Below, piece by piece: positions 7,253-16,726 of a stretch of DNA of 20,001 nt. Both the position numbers and the translations under genes were made by a program. Position 1 is the first letter of the stretch. Every line of letters begins with the position of its first letter. This stretch comes from an uncultured Muribaculum sp. (lineage in GTDB: Bacteria > Bacteroidota > Bacteroidia > Bacteroidales > Muribaculaceae). The notes under the pieces are model-generated. The model saw nothing but the letters and a program-made list of their open reading frames with translations. It was not told where the DNA came from and did no database searches. The stretch spans positions 1 to 20,001 of the forward strand of contig NZ_CAJTYX010000045.1 of the NCBI RefSeq assembly GCF_910583865.1, read 5' to 3'.

Positions 7253-9916
7253 ATGCAACGCAATGATATAGTATCCGATCATTTCGGTTTCGATCCGGGA
7301 ATGCTCGACAATGTTCAATCAGTATCCCCGTCTGACACCGTGCGCGAATCGCGTCGTGCCATGGAACCGGACACAACATCACCGGCATCCCCCAAAGCCG
7401 AAAAGGCAAAAAAAACGTCGGTCTCGACACCGGGACGTATCGCACGCTTCATACATGACAAGCGCACGCGCATCTTCACCGGCATACTGATGATATGCTG
7501 GGCCACATTCACCCTTTTTGCCGCAATATCCTATTTTACCACAGGAGCGGACGACCAAAGCCTGGTTATGGGCAACACAATCACAGAAATAGCGGAACGT
7601 GGCACAGCAAACAATTCGGGAGGAGCGTTCGGAGCTGTCCTCGCCCATAACGCGATATCCAATGGGTTCGGAGCCGGATCACTAATCCTGATAGCATATT
7701 TCTATATCCTCGGATGGTATCTCCTACATCGCTCCAGATTCTCCTTTTGGGGACTGACGGCAAAAAGCCTCATCGATGCCATCACGATGTCGATAGTGCT
7801 CGGACTTGTCACATACAAACTGAATACATGGGTATATTGGGGCGGCATACACGGCTATGCCGTAAACACATGGCTACTCGCACACGCTGGAGTGGCAGGC
7901 ACCATACTCGTAAGCGCGGTACTCGTTGCCCTGGTGGCATGTATCTACCTCAATGAGCTGCGCCTGGTGTATGTTGCCTACCGCCGCAAAGTCAATGCCC
8001 ATAAAGCACGCATCAGGGAACAACGCGAGAAACTCGAAGCCGAGAAACGGCAGGTGGAACAGACCCTTTCTAAAAGCAACAAGGAGATTGAGGACACGGA
8101 TAACACCGATGAAACAGAACCGGACGTAATATCAAGGCAAACACCGATAGTCGGTTTCGCTGAAGATTTCATCGGCAACGATGTTGAGGTGCGACAAACG
8201 TCATCCGATGCCGACGACTACACCTATCAGGCTTTCGACGAGACTCCTGGCTCAGAGAACGCCGAGCCTTTCCAAAAGGATATGTCCGATGAGAGCGTCA
8301 CACCATCAATCCCTGAAAAAGATACCGTCATCCAACATATTGATGAGGAGGAGCAGGAAGATCCTGAACTTACAATAGACGTACCCGCATTCGATTCGGA
8401 GGTGCATGTATCCACTGAGGCCTACGACCCTACCGCCGAACTGTCGCGTTTCCATTTCCCGTCAATCGACCTTCTCAATGAGGTTCCCGACCAGAAAGTC
8501 AGTGTCGATCAAGAGGAGATGGAGGAAAATAAGGAACGAATAAAAGCTACCCTGGCCAACTATCAGATACCCATCTCGCAGATAAAGGCCACTGTCGGCC
8601 CGACTGTCACGCTATATGAGATCGTTCCTGCCGAAGGCGTGCGGATAGCCAAAATCAAAAGGCTTGAAGATGACATAGCATTGAGCCTGGCCGCCCTTGG
8701 AATCCGAATCATAGCACCGATTCCGGGTAAAGGCACCATAGGCATCGAAGTCCCCAACAAGGAAGCTCAGATGGTGCCCGTGCGCTCGATAATCGGATCA
8801 AGAAAATTCCAGGAATGCAAGTTCGACCTCCCGATGGCCATGGGAGCCACCATCTCTAAGGATATTTTCATTGCAGATCTGACAAAGATGCCCCATGTAC
8901 TTGTAGCGGGCGCCACCGGACAGGGAAAATCAGTGGGACTCAACGTTATAATCGCGTCGTTGCTCTACAAGAAACATCCGTCAGAGCTGAAATTCGTGCT
9001 TGTCGACCCCAAGATGGTAGAGTTCAGCCTGTATTCCAAACTCGAGAAGCATTATCTCGCCAAACTTCCCGACGAGGAGGAACCTATAATCACCGACCCG
9101 ATGAAAGTAGTGGCAACACTCAACTCATGTTGTCTTGAGATGGACAACCGCTATGCCCTGCTTAAGGAAGCCAATGTGCGCACCATCAAGGAGTATAACG
9201 CGAAATTCGTGCAGCGGCGCCTGAATCCGGAGAAAGGTCATCGCTACCTCCCATACATAGTGATGGTGGTCGACGAGTTCGGCGATCTGATCATGATGGC
9301 CGGCAAGGAGGTGGAACAGCCGATAGCACGTATAGCCCAGAAGGCCCGTGCGGTAGGAATGCACATGATTCTTGCCACACAGCGCCCGTCGACCAATGTC
9401 ATCACCGGCATCATAAAAGCCAACTTCCCTGGCCGAATCGCTTTCCGCGTGAGCCAGATGGTCGATTCGCGCACAATCCTCGACCGCCCGGGTGCCAACC
9501 AGCTCATCGGAAAAGGCGACATGCTGTTCTCATTCAACGGAGAAATCGACCGGGTGCAATGCGCGTTCATCAGCACCGAGGAAGTAGAGAATATCGTGGA
9601 GTGCATACACGAGCAGATCGGCTACAGCGAAGCATACCCGCTTCCGGAATACGTGCCAGACAACGATGCAATATCCGGCGCCATCACCCAAGGCAACGAC
9701 CGCGACCCCCTCTTCGAAGAAGCGGCAAGGTTTATCGTGTCGTCAAACACGGCATCCACCTCTTCGCTACAACGACGCTACAATATCGGCTACAACCGCG
9801 CAGGACGTCTCATGGACCAGATGGAAGCGGCCGGAATAGTAGGGCCGGCCTCCGGTGCGAAACCACGGCAGGTGCTTGTAGATTCTCTCCAGCTTGAACG
9901 AATGCTTGAAATATAA
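7253..9916 (+). CDS. ftsK: DNA translocase FtsK/SpoIIIE
   Basis: This 887-aa septal ATPase pumps DNA to clear the division site and assist dimer resolution. A cytosolic N-terminal stretch of about 70 residues precedes four membrane spans (~72-95, 138-160, 168-187, 205-230). A charged, coiled-coil-like segment (~245-285) and a long acidic linker follow to about residue 400. The motor domain has Walker A GATGQGKS (553-560, K559) and Walker B VVDEFGD with the D674-E675 pair. A C-terminal winged-helix gamma domain (from ~815) ends with GAKPRQVLV. The acidic linker and N-terminal tail make it fairly long. A LolA-like gene begins two bases after its stop, indicating coupling. Confidence 0.97.
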   Translation: MQRNDIVSDHFGFDPGMLDNVQSVSPSDTVRESRRAMEPDTTSPASPKAEKAKKTSVSTPGRIARFIHDKRTRIFTGILMICWATFTLFAAISYFTTGADDQSLVMGNTITEIAERGTANNSGGAFGAVLAHNAISNGFGAGSLILIAYFYILGWYLLHRSRFSFWGLTAKSLIDAITMSIVLGLVTYKLNTWVYWGGIHGYAVNTWLLAHAGVAGTILVSAVLVALVACIYLNELRLVYVAYRRKVNAHKARIREQREKLEAEKRQVEQTLSKSNKEIEDTDNTDETEPDVISRQTPIVGFAEDFIGNDVEVRQTSSDADDYTYQAFDETPGSENAEPFQKDMSDESVTPSIPEKDTVIQHIDEEEQEDPELTIDVPAFDSEVHVSTEAYDPTAELSRFHFPSIDLLNEVPDQKVSVDQEEMEENKERIKATLANYQIPISQIKATVGPTVTLYEIVPAEGVRIAKIKRLEDDIALSLAALGIRIIAPIPGKGTIGIEVPNKEAQMVPVRSIIGSRKFQECKFDLPMAMGATISKDIFIADLTKMPHVLVAGATGQGKSVGLNVIIASLLYKKHPSELKFVLVDPKMVEFSLYSKLEKHYLAKLPDEEEPIITDPMKVVATLNSCCLEMDNRYALLKEANVRTIKEYNAKFVQRRLNPEKGHRYLPYIVMVVDEFGDLIMMAGKEVEQPIARIAQKARAVGMHMILATQRPSTNVITGIIKANFPGRIAFRVSQMVDSRTILDRPGANQLIGKGDMLFSFNGEIDRVQCAFISTEEVENIVECIHEQIGYSEAYPLPEYVPDNDAISGAITQGNDRDPLFEEAARFIVSSNTASTSSLQRRYNIGYNRAGRLMDQMEAAGIVGPASGAKPRQVLVDSLQLERMLEI

Positions 9917-9918
9917 TC

Positions 9919-10587
9919 ATGACGCTCCGATATATGATACGACATACCACATCACCAAAAACCGCATCATTGCTGCTCGCCTTAATGGCGTTTCTGATTG
10001 TTCCTGTGCTGTCACACGGAGCTGCCACTAAGGGCTTGACTGCACGACAAATTCTTGACCGCACGGCTACGGAACTTGGCAAGTCCAGGAATATCACCGC
10101 TCCATTCACTCTTACCTCGGAAGGACAGACTGTGGCCGGGACTTTGAAAATGTCGGGAGACAAATTTTTCCTCTCGCTCCCTAAAGCAAAGATATGGTAT
10201 GACGGCCGCACGCAATGGTCGCTCGACACATCTACAAAGGAAGTGAACATCTCGGAGCCTATGCCCGACGAACTTGCACAGGTCAATCCCATGGTAATCA
10301 TATCCGCCCTTAACAAGGTTTCATCTCCTCAGCTTCTCAAAGGAAACACGGGGACATATTCATTGCGTCTCATCCCGGGCGCCTCACAGCACATGGCCTT
10401 CAGCAATGCCGTAATTGATGTGAACCAAACGACATTCCTGCCAACACGCATCATCCTTACGTTCGGGGCCGGACAGACAGTGACACTGAAAATAGGGAGC
10501 ATCGACCGCACCACAAACCATGCCGCGTCGATGTTTGTTTTCAACAAAGCAGACTATCCGGGATATGCCCTGATCGACCTACGCTGA
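9919..10587 (+). CDS. LolA-like outer-membrane lipoprotein carrier protein
   Basis: The 222-aa protein has a hydrophobic signal sequence (SLLLALMAFLIVPVLSHGAA, about residues 18-37) and a mature part with the LolA-like pattern of repeated beta strands. Examples are APFTLTSEGQTVAGTLKMSGDKF, the segment IWYDGRTQWSLD, and a later NPMVIISAL helix. LolA ferries lipoproteins through the periplasm to the outer membrane; in Bacteroidetes these LolA/LolB-fold proteins are common, and this one may be an accessory version. It starts two bases after ftsK, probably in the same transcript, and trxB follows 47 bases later. An internal ATG at 9934 is also possible as start. Confidence 0.82.
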   Translation: MTLRYMIRHTTSPKTASLLLALMAFLIVPVLSHGAATKGLTARQILDRTATELGKSRNITAPFTLTSEGQTVAGTLKMSGDKFFLSLPKAKIWYDGRTQWSLDTSTKEVNISEPMPDELAQVNPMVIISALNKVSSPQLLKGNTGTYSLRLIPGASQHMAFSNAVIDVNQTTFLPTRIILTFGAGQTVTLKIGSIDRTTNHAASMFVFNKADYPGYALIDLR

Positions 10588-10634
10588 CCATTCCGACATT
10601 ATTTTACCAGAATTCAAAAACATAATACATACTT

Positions 10635-11576
10635 ATGAGCGATACTACCAAATGCCTTATCATCGGCTCCGGACCTGCCGGATACACGGCGGCAATCTAC
10701 GCATCGCGAGCCAATCTTGCTCCGATAATATATGAAGGACTGCAACCGGGCGGTCAGTTAACCACCACTTCAGAAGTGGAGAACTTCCCGGGCTACCCCG
10801 ACGGAGTAATGGGAGCACAGCTCATGGACGACCTGCGCAGGCAGGCAGCACGTTTTGATGCCGACCTCCGCACAGGTGTAATCACCATGGTCGATTTCTC
10901 AAAACGGCCTTTCATTGCTGTTTCAGACGATGGCACGAAGATAAAAGCCGACACTGTGATAATCGCCACAGGTGCGTCGGCCCGCTATCTCGGCCTTGAC
11001 GACGAGAGACGCTATGCCGGACTCGGCGTATCGGCATGTGCCACATGCGACGGATTCTTCTACCGTGGCCGCTCGGTAGCGGTGGTCGGAGGTGGCGACA
11101 CCGCATGCGAGGAAGCATATTATCTGAGCGGGCTTGCCAAGCAAGTCTATATGATCGTGCGTAAGGACTACCTGCGCGCCTCGAAGGCCATGCAAAAGCG
11201 CGTGACCGAGAAGGAAAATATCACTATCCTGTTCAACACCCAGACACGAGGCTTATTCGGGGAAGAGTTTGTGGAAGGCGCACACCTTGTGGAATATGCC
11301 GGCACACCGGAGGAACACGAATTCGACATAAAGATCGACGGCTTCTTCCTGGCCATAGGACATAAGCCCAACACAGATATATTCCGTGGTCATATCGAAC
11401 TCGACGAACAAGGCTACATCAAACTAACAGGAAATGATCAGTCGACAAGTGTTGACGGAGTATTCGCGGCGGGCGATGTTGCAGACCCGGTCTACCAGCA
11501 GGCCATCATAGCCGCCGGCTCGGGATGCCGCGCCGCACTCGATGCTGAACGCTTCCTCATGGAACACCAGTCCTGA
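10635..11576 (+). CDS. trxB: Thioredoxin reductase (NADPH)
   Basis: The 313-aa cytosolic flavoenzyme passes electrons from NADPH through FAD to thioredoxin. It shows the FAD-binding GSGPAG (11-16), the redox-active CATC pair (C135 and C138 in SACATCDGFF), the NADPH-binding GGGDTA (152-157), and a C-terminal FAD segment AAGDVADPVYQQ near 279. Length is standard for the low-molecular-weight bacterial type. It follows the LolA-like gene by 47 bases, so it may be the third gene of the ftsK unit, although a weak own promoter cannot be excluded. A hairpin at 11609-11643 probably ends the transcript. Confidence 0.96.
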   Translation: MSDTTKCLIIGSGPAGYTAAIYASRANLAPIIYEGLQPGGQLTTTSEVENFPGYPDGVMGAQLMDDLRRQAARFDADLRTGVITMVDFSKRPFIAVSDDGTKIKADTVIIATGASARYLGLDDERRYAGLGVSACATCDGFFYRGRSVAVVGGGDTACEEAYYLSGLAKQVYMIVRKDYLRASKAMQKRVTEKENITILFNTQTRGLFGEEFVEGAHLVEYAGTPEEHEFDIKIDGFFLAIGHKPNTDIFRGHIELDEQGYIKLTGNDQSTSVDGVFAAGDVADPVYQQAIIAAGSGCRAALDAERFLMEHQS

Positions 11577-11608
11577 TTTATGTCTTAATCCCTCAATCCT
11601 GATACTGT

Positions 11609-11646
11609 ATAGCTGTAATTGCCGGTTTGGCCGTTACAGCTATTTC
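11609..11646 (+). terminator. Probable terminator after trxB
   Basis: A perfect 10-bp stem, ATAGCTGTAA at 11609-11618 with its complement at 11634-11643, contains a further GCC/GGC inner pairing. Only a short T-run (TTT) lies at the base, so strength is uncertain. Confidence 0.5.
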
Positions 11647-11719
11647 CATATCCGACCGAGCCAACTACGCCAGAACCATATCATGCCGTAGACGTTATAA
11701 TATAAAAGATGACAATGTT

Positions 11720-12088
11720 ATGACCGATATAAGTATTGAACGTGTCTATGCCGATCCGTCAGGAACAGTTCTACCGCATGAAGGGTTCAGGATATATGTG
11801 GATCGTCTATGGCCGCGTGGTGAAAGCAAAGAGAAGTTCCATTACGACATGTGGGCAAAGGACGTGGCCCCCTCGACCGAATTGCGCGAGTGGTTTCATG
11901 GCAATCCGGCCACAAGATGGGAAGAATTCAACCGGAGGTACACTATGGAACTGCAATCCAATCCGGCAATGGGAGCACTTCTCTCCGAAATACGGAAACA
12001 TCAGTATGTCACCTTGCTTTACAGCAGCCGTGACACCGTTCACAACAATGCCGTCATACTTGCATCCTATCTAAAAAGCAAACTATAA
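11720..12088 (+). CDS. DUF488-family protein
   Basis: This small cytosolic protein of 122 aa belongs to the DUF488 family, whose biochemical role is not established. Conserved blocks are RIYVDRLWPRGESKE (24-38), the acidic/aromatic W45-AKDVAPS segment, LREWFHGNP (55-63) with W..F...Y following, and a Rossmann-like VTLLYSSRD near the end. The open frame reaches back to a TTG at 11627, but the ATG at 11720 (MTDISIERVYADPSG) matches family N-termini, while the extension overlaps the trxB terminator. A PepSY-like gene follows 13 bases later and is probably co-transcribed. No convincing -7 box is visible upstream. Confidence 0.85.
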   Translation: MTDISIERVYADPSGTVLPHEGFRIYVDRLWPRGESKEKFHYDMWAKDVAPSTELREWFHGNPATRWEEFNRRYTMELQSNPAMGALLSEIRKHQYVTLLYSSRDTVHNNAVILASYLKSKL

Positions 12089-12101
12089 TTTTTAACATTA
12101 G

Positions 12102-12554
12102 ATGACTATGAAGATTAAACGTATCATAATGGGAGTCGCCATAGCAATGGCGGGAGTATTCACCGCATCGGCTTCCGACACATTCTCCCGAGACATCTCC
12201 ACGTTGCCTACCGTGGCCCGTGAACTGATTGCAAAACACTTCAAGGCCAATGTAAGCTTGATAAAAGTCGACAAGACACTCGGCCATATCGATGAATACG
12301 ACGTCGTGCTGACTGACGGCACAGAGATATCATTCGATAATAAAGGTAACATGAAGGAGGTCGAGACATCGGAGGCAAAGGCTGTTCCCAAAGGACTCGT
12401 CCCCGCTGCAATTACCAACTATGTGGCTTCTTCACACAAAGGTCAGCATATCGTGAGCCTCGAACGCAAACGCAGTGGTTGGGAAGTAGAACTATCCAAC
12501 GGCATAGACATCCGTTTCGATAAAGAGGGCAGATTCGTAAGGTACGACGACTGA
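12102..12554 (+). CDS. Secreted PepSY-like (DUF2874) protein
   Basis: The 150-aa protein has a signal peptide (MKIKRIIMGVAIAMAGVFTASAS) and two similar PepSY-like/BLIP-like units. The first spans about 35-85, with ARELIAKHFKA, then YDVVLTDGTEISFDNKGNMKEVE. The second spans about 98-149, with ITNYVASSHKG, then WEVELSNGIDIRFDKEGRFVRYD. Such periplasmic proteins are common in Bacteroidetes and are thought to bind or inhibit other proteins, but the target is unknown. ATGs at 12102 and 12108 are both possible; the second removes only two residues. It is the last gene before a strong terminator. Confidence 0.85.
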   Translation: MTMKIKRIIMGVAIAMAGVFTASASDTFSRDISTLPTVARELIAKHFKANVSLIKVDKTLGHIDEYDVVLTDGTEISFDNKGNMKEVETSEAKAVPKGLVPAAITNYVASSHKGQHIVSLERKRSGWEVELSNGIDIRFDKEGRFVRYDD

Positions 12555-12579
12555 CATATAAAACCTCCGCGACTACTAT

Positions 12580-12611
12580 AAAAATCCATCGAAAACATCG
12601 ATGGATTTTTC
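12580..12611 (+). terminator. Strong Rho-independent terminator after the PepSY-like gene
   Basis: A perfect 12-bp stem, AAAAATCCATCG at 12580-12591 with CGATGGATTTTT at 12599-12610, has a 7-base loop. A-rich on one side and T-rich on the other, it could work in both directions. Confidence 0.85.
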
Positions 12612-12645
12612 TGTATGCACCCATCCTACATATTGAGGTTTTTCT

Positions 12646-12653
12646 TAATTTTG
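12646..12653 (+). promoter_or_regulatory. -7 box of murF-alr
   Basis: TAATTTTG lies 34 bases before the murF-alr ATG and after the terminator. No clear TTTG is present at -33. Confidence 0.5.
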
Positions 12654-12687
12654 TGCCTCTGAATCCACAATAAGTTCGTCACCACCT

Positions 12688-15180
12688 ATGCAATATTCCG
12701 CGCAACAGATAGCCTCCCTCCTACGGACCATTCCGCCCGTCAATCCCAACGCTAAAATCGACGTACTGCTTACCGACTCGCGCTCGCTCACTTACCCCGA
12801 GCGCACACTGTTTTTCGCACTAACCACACCTTCCGGTGACGGACATCGCTATGTGGCCGAACTTTACCGGCGAGGAGTGAAGAATTTCGTGGTACGCCGA
12901 CGTCCTGACACTGCCGACGCATGTTATGCCGACGCCAATTTCTTCGTAGTTCCAGACGTGAAAGAGTCGTTGCAACGACTCGCACAATCGCACCGCGACA
13001 AGTTCACCTCACTTCCGGTCATCGGCATAACAGGCAGCCGTGGCAAGACCACCCTAAAGGAATGGCTCAACCACCTGTTGGGAAGCCACATGCACACCGT
13101 GCGCTCACCGCGCTCCTACAACAGCCAGATCGGCGTACCCCTTTCCCTTTGGGAAATAGGCCCGGATGCCGAGCTTGGCATATTCGAGGCCGGAATCTCC
13201 GAATACGGCGAAATGGATTCATTGCGCCGGATGATATCACCGACATTGGGCATAATCACCAACGTAGGCATCGAACATGCCGACGGCTTCTCATCCCGCA
13301 GCGACAAATGCGACGAAAAGCTACGCTTGTTCACGGGATGTCCACTCCTTATCCATTCGGTAGACGATCCGCTCCTTGCACAGCGCGCCGCAGATGCCAT
13401 TCCCGCAAAGCAACGACTGACGATAAGCCGCATTGGTGCCCGTGAGGCCGACATAAGGATACACGCAGCCATCGATAGAAACGCCGGAGTCACCAACATC
13501 CGTTTCTCTTCCCCGCGCTTCGCGATGGAAGGAGCAATAACCATACCTTTCACTTCCGAAGCGGCTCTCGACAACGCCTCGCTATCCATAGCAACCCTCA
13601 TGGCCCTCGGCATAGATCCCGTAGAGGTTTCATCCGGATTCTCAACTATGCCGCATATCGATACACGCCTCAATGTGGTTGAAGGTGTCAACGACTGCAC
13701 CCTGATAACCGACCACTATTCCTCCGACTACCCATCGCTGCTGTCCGCGCTCGACTTCATGAACCGACGCCGCACACCTGACACACGTGCCACCGTGATT
13801 CTACCCGACATGAAGGCATCCTCTCCCAGCGATAACGCGACGATATACGACAACGCCGCACGGTTGCTTACGCGCCATTCCATAGACCGGGTCATATGCA
13901 TAGGTCACGACATAAGCCGACATGCCGACATGTTCGCCGGCATGGAAACGAAGTCCTACCCCACCCTTGCCGACTTCATAGCGATAGCCACGCCAAGCGA
14001 ATTCGACCATGAACTGATTCTGATAAAGGGTGGCGACAGCATCGATGTAGACAAGATTACCGACATGCTTGAGGCCCGGCAGCATGAAACCGTGCTTGAG
14101 GTCGACCTTGATGCGATGGTCCACAATTTCAATCTTTTCCGCGCGCAGTTGCTACCTCACACCGGCATAGTCGCCATGGTGAAAGCTTCCGGCTACGGCG
14201 CCGGAAGCTACGAACTCGCCCGCACGCTCCAGAACCAGGGAGCGGCCTACCTCGCTGTTGCCGTGGCCGACGAAGCGATGGATCTACGCAAATCAGGCAT
14301 AACGATGCCTATTATGGTGCTCAACCCAAAGGTAACGAACTACCGCACCCTCTTCGCCCATATGCTCGAACCGGAAGTATATTCTTTCGACATACTGCAT
14401 GAAATCATCTCTGAAGGACGTCGCTACGGCGTGAAAGGCTTCCCGATCCACATTAAGCTCGACACCGGCATGCACCGTCTGGGATTTCTCGGCGATGACA
14501 TCGACCGCCTCATCAACGAATTGAAGTCGCAGGATGTCGTCACCCCACGCTCCACATTCTCCCACCTCGCGGCGGCGGACTGCCCTGCCATGGACGATTA
14601 CAACAGGCTACAGTTCGACCTGTTCGACGACTGGAGTTCACGCCTCAAGGAAGCATTCCCCGACATGCTGCGCCACATACTCAACTCTACCGGCATCACC
14701 AGATTCCCACAGTACCAGTACGACATGGTGCGCCTCGGCATATGCCTCTACGGCATACCCACGCTCGACGACGGCAGCCAGGCCGACCTACAGCCGGTCA
14801 GCTCGTTGCGCACTGTGGTAATCTCAATCAAAGAATGGCATGCCGGCACCACCATAGGATACGGACGCAAAGGAGTACTGACTCGCGACTCCCGCATAGC
14901 CACTATCCCGATCGGGTATGCCGACGGGCTGCGGCGCGCCCTCGGATGCGGCAAATCATCAGTGTGGATCAACGGAACGCTATGCCCCATCGTAGGCAAC
15001 ATATGCATGGACATATGCATGATTGACGTGACCGACGCGCAATGCTCAGTGGGTGACCGCGTGGAGATATTCGGCCCGAACATCAGCGTCGCCACCATAG
15101 CCGACACCCTTGGCACTATACCATATGAGGTGCTCACTTCCGTGTCGACACGCGTCAAGCGTGTCTACTTCCGGGAGTAA
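12688..15180 (+). CDS. Fused MurF ligase and alanine racemase
   Basis: The 830-aa bifunctional protein joins two cytosolic steps of peptidoglycan precursor supply. The N-terminal half (~1-455) is MurF, which adds D-Ala-D-Ala to UDP-MurNAc-tripeptide. It has the ATP loop GITGSRGKTT (113-122, K120), followed by FEAGISEYGEM and NVGIEHADGF. The C-terminal half (from ~466, LEVDLDAMVHNF) is a PLP-dependent alanine racemase. Its PLP lysine is K499 (MVKASGYGAG), MVRLGICLYG carries the pyridine-N arginine, and Y725 in TIGYG corresponds to the second catalytic base. The fusion is the normal Bacteroidetes arrangement. Its stop overlaps the MFS gene on the other strand by 26 bases. Confidence 0.95.
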   Translation: MQYSAQQIASLLRTIPPVNPNAKIDVLLTDSRSLTYPERTLFFALTTPSGDGHRYVAELYRRGVKNFVVRRRPDTADACYADANFFVVPDVKESLQRLAQSHRDKFTSLPVIGITGSRGKTTLKEWLNHLLGSHMHTVRSPRSYNSQIGVPLSLWEIGPDAELGIFEAGISEYGEMDSLRRMISPTLGIITNVGIEHADGFSSRSDKCDEKLRLFTGCPLLIHSVDDPLLAQRAADAIPAKQRLTISRIGAREADIRIHAAIDRNAGVTNIRFSSPRFAMEGAITIPFTSEAALDNASLSIATLMALGIDPVEVSSGFSTMPHIDTRLNVVEGVNDCTLITDHYSSDYPSLLSALDFMNRRRTPDTRATVILPDMKASSPSDNATIYDNAARLLTRHSIDRVICIGHDISRHADMFAGMETKSYPTLADFIAIATPSEFDHELILIKGGDSIDVDKITDMLEARQHETVLEVDLDAMVHNFNLFRAQLLPHTGIVAMVKASGYGAGSYELARTLQNQGAAYLAVAVADEAMDLRKSGITMPIMVLNPKVTNYRTLFAHMLEPEVYSFDILHEIISEGRRYGVKGFPIHIKLDTGMHRLGFLGDDIDRLINELKSQDVVTPRSTFSHLAAADCPAMDDYNRLQFDLFDDWSSRLKEAFPDMLRHILNSTGITRFPQYQYDMVRLGICLYGIPTLDDGSQADLQPVSSLRTVVISIKEWHAGTTIGYGRKGVLTRDSRIATIPIGYADGLRRALGCGKSSVWINGTLCPIVGNICMDICMIDVTDAQCSVGDRVEIFGPNISVATIADTLGTIPYEVLTSVSTRVKRVYFRE

Positions 15181-16606
15181 TGTCAGGCTCCTCACCGTCA
15201 TGAGGGAGCACCTTCGGGCCCACAATGCCCGTGACAAGCGCTCCAAGAAGCATAACCACGATAGAGACACCTATAACCATGCCGCAACCCCAGTGGTGTA
15301 GCATCACCGGAATAAAGAACGCCCCGAGGACTGCACCCGATTTACCTATGGCGGCGGAGATGCCCACGCCACTGCCTCTGTCGACCACCGGGTAGACCTG
15401 CGATGGCAGGATGAACGTGATAAGGTGAGGTCCGGCGTTCAGGAACAGCTCGAACAACACGAAGCCGGTTATCGCTATCCATGCCGGCCAATGTTGCAGG
15501 TACGCCACGAGCAGGATGCCCAGTCCGGCGGCACTCCCGACGAAGCCCCATGTCTGCATCGACACATGATACAACCGCCGCACTATCGCCAGTCCGAGCC
15601 CGAAGCCTACGGCCATGAATACGCTGAGCAGTATGGTTATCTCGACCGAATTTATGATATGCTCTATGCGCGGAGCCGAGGGCGACACATAGTCGATGCC
15701 GAGCGACATCACGAGTATTGGAATGAAAATGCCTATGCCGTACACCCCCAGCCCCTCGCATGCCCACGGCACACCGGTGAAGAATATCTTACGCGCATTC
15801 CTCTTTATGAAAACGCCCATCGATTCCTTTGCCTGTGTCGCTACAGTGTCCACCGTGGCGGGGACAGGCATATACACATCTTTTCCAACGAAATAATGTA
15901 CGGCCTTTTCTGCCTCCTGCACATGTCCCCTCGACATCAGCCAGCCGGGTGATTCCGTGAAATGCACCCTCATCAGCAGTATCACACCTGCGATAGCGGT
16001 CATGATGAAAAGCAGCCCGGGCCACGGCTCGGCGCTCGTCCATCCTCTGATAATGAAATAACACAGGGCCGCCACCACCACACTACCCACGGCAGCCGAG
16101 GCCTTGGCGACGCCTACCATAAAGAATTTCCATTTCTTCGGCATAATCTCAGATATATAATCGGAGTCGATGCTGTACTCTCCACCCACACTCAGCCCCA
16201 TGAAGAACAGGCAGATATACAACAGCCACAAGGGATGCCAGAAATAAGCGACAAGCGATGCCGCCACCATCATGGCCGGACACACGCGAGCTACCACGAG
16301 ATATCCCCACCGGTCGCTAAGCCGACCGAAAAGCACGGTGCCGAGAGTACGCCCGCACAGAGCGATACAGCCGAGCACCCCCTGCGCTATGGCCGACATC
16401 TCGGGATGCGTCACCACCTCTATCATTGGTATGATAACACCCACGAGCGTGGCAAGGCCCTGCCCTATGAACTGCCCCATGGAGGCCACGATAAGCACCC
16501 ATATCTGCCCACCGCGAAGAGGCATCGTTTCCAGATTGACCGCCCCTTTCGGAATTGGCGCGCCGGCATTACTTTTATTTTCCGTTGACGATGAAGAATC
16601 AGACAT
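15155..16606 (-). CDS. Major facilitator superfamily transporter
   Basis: The 483-aa inner-membrane protein has about twelve hydrophobic spans and a charged ~30-residue N-terminal tail rich in Ser and Asn. The MFS motif A appears as GRLSDRWG (94-101) between TM2 and TM3, and GGEYSIDSDYISEIMPKKW resembles the motif before TM5 in sugar/metabolite porters. A central cytosolic loop (~235-270) separates the two halves. The substrate cannot be told from sequence. The last residues overlap murF-alr tail to tail with no terminator between. Upstream, a weak -7-like TAGTTTCG is seen on the minus strand at 16641-16648. It is the last gene with core-like base composition before the A+T-rich segment. Confidence 0.9.
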   Translation of the reverse strand: MSDSSSSTENKSNAGAPIPKGAVNLETMPLRGGQIWVLIVASMGQFIGQGLATLVGVIIPMIEVVTHPEMSAIAQGVLGCIALCGRTLGTVLFGRLSDRWGYLVVARVCPAMMVAASLVAYFWHPLWLLYICLFFMGLSVGGEYSIDSDYISEIMPKKWKFFMVGVAKASAAVGSVVVAALCYFIIRGWTSAEPWPGLLFIMTAIAGVILLMRVHFTESPGWLMSRGHVQEAEKAVHYFVGKDVYMPVPATVDTVATQAKESMGVFIKRNARKIFFTGVPWACEGLGVYGIGIFIPILVMSLGIDYVSPSAPRIEHIINSVEITILLSVFMAVGFGLGLAIVRRLYHVSMQTWGFVGSAAGLGILLVAYLQHWPAWIAITGFVLFELFLNAGPHLITFILPSQVYPVVDRGSGVGISAAIGKSGAVLGAFFIPVMLHHWGCGMVIGVSIVVMLLGALVTGIVGPKVLPHDGEEPDITPGSRHA

Positions 16607-16674
16607 ATGCGTGAGTTTTTATAATAAAGGTGAGTTATTACGAAACTACCCCGAACAGAGTGGCGCATAGATAA

Positions 16675-16726
16675 AATGCTTTCATACCAGTTATAACGAA
16701 AGAAAACGAACTAATATGAAAGCATT
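16675..16726. promoter_or_regulatory. 11-bp perfect inverted repeat over a small-ORF start
   Basis: AATGCTTTCAT at 16675-16685 and ATGAAAGCATT at 16716-16726 are perfect reverse complements, 30 bases apart. The right arm begins with the ATG of the 43-aa ORF, so in RNA the start codon would be paired. Confidence 0.5.

Noticed and set aside
11627..11719. TTG-initiated extension of the DUF488 protein
   Set aside because: It overlaps the trxB terminator hairpin and does not resemble family N-termini.
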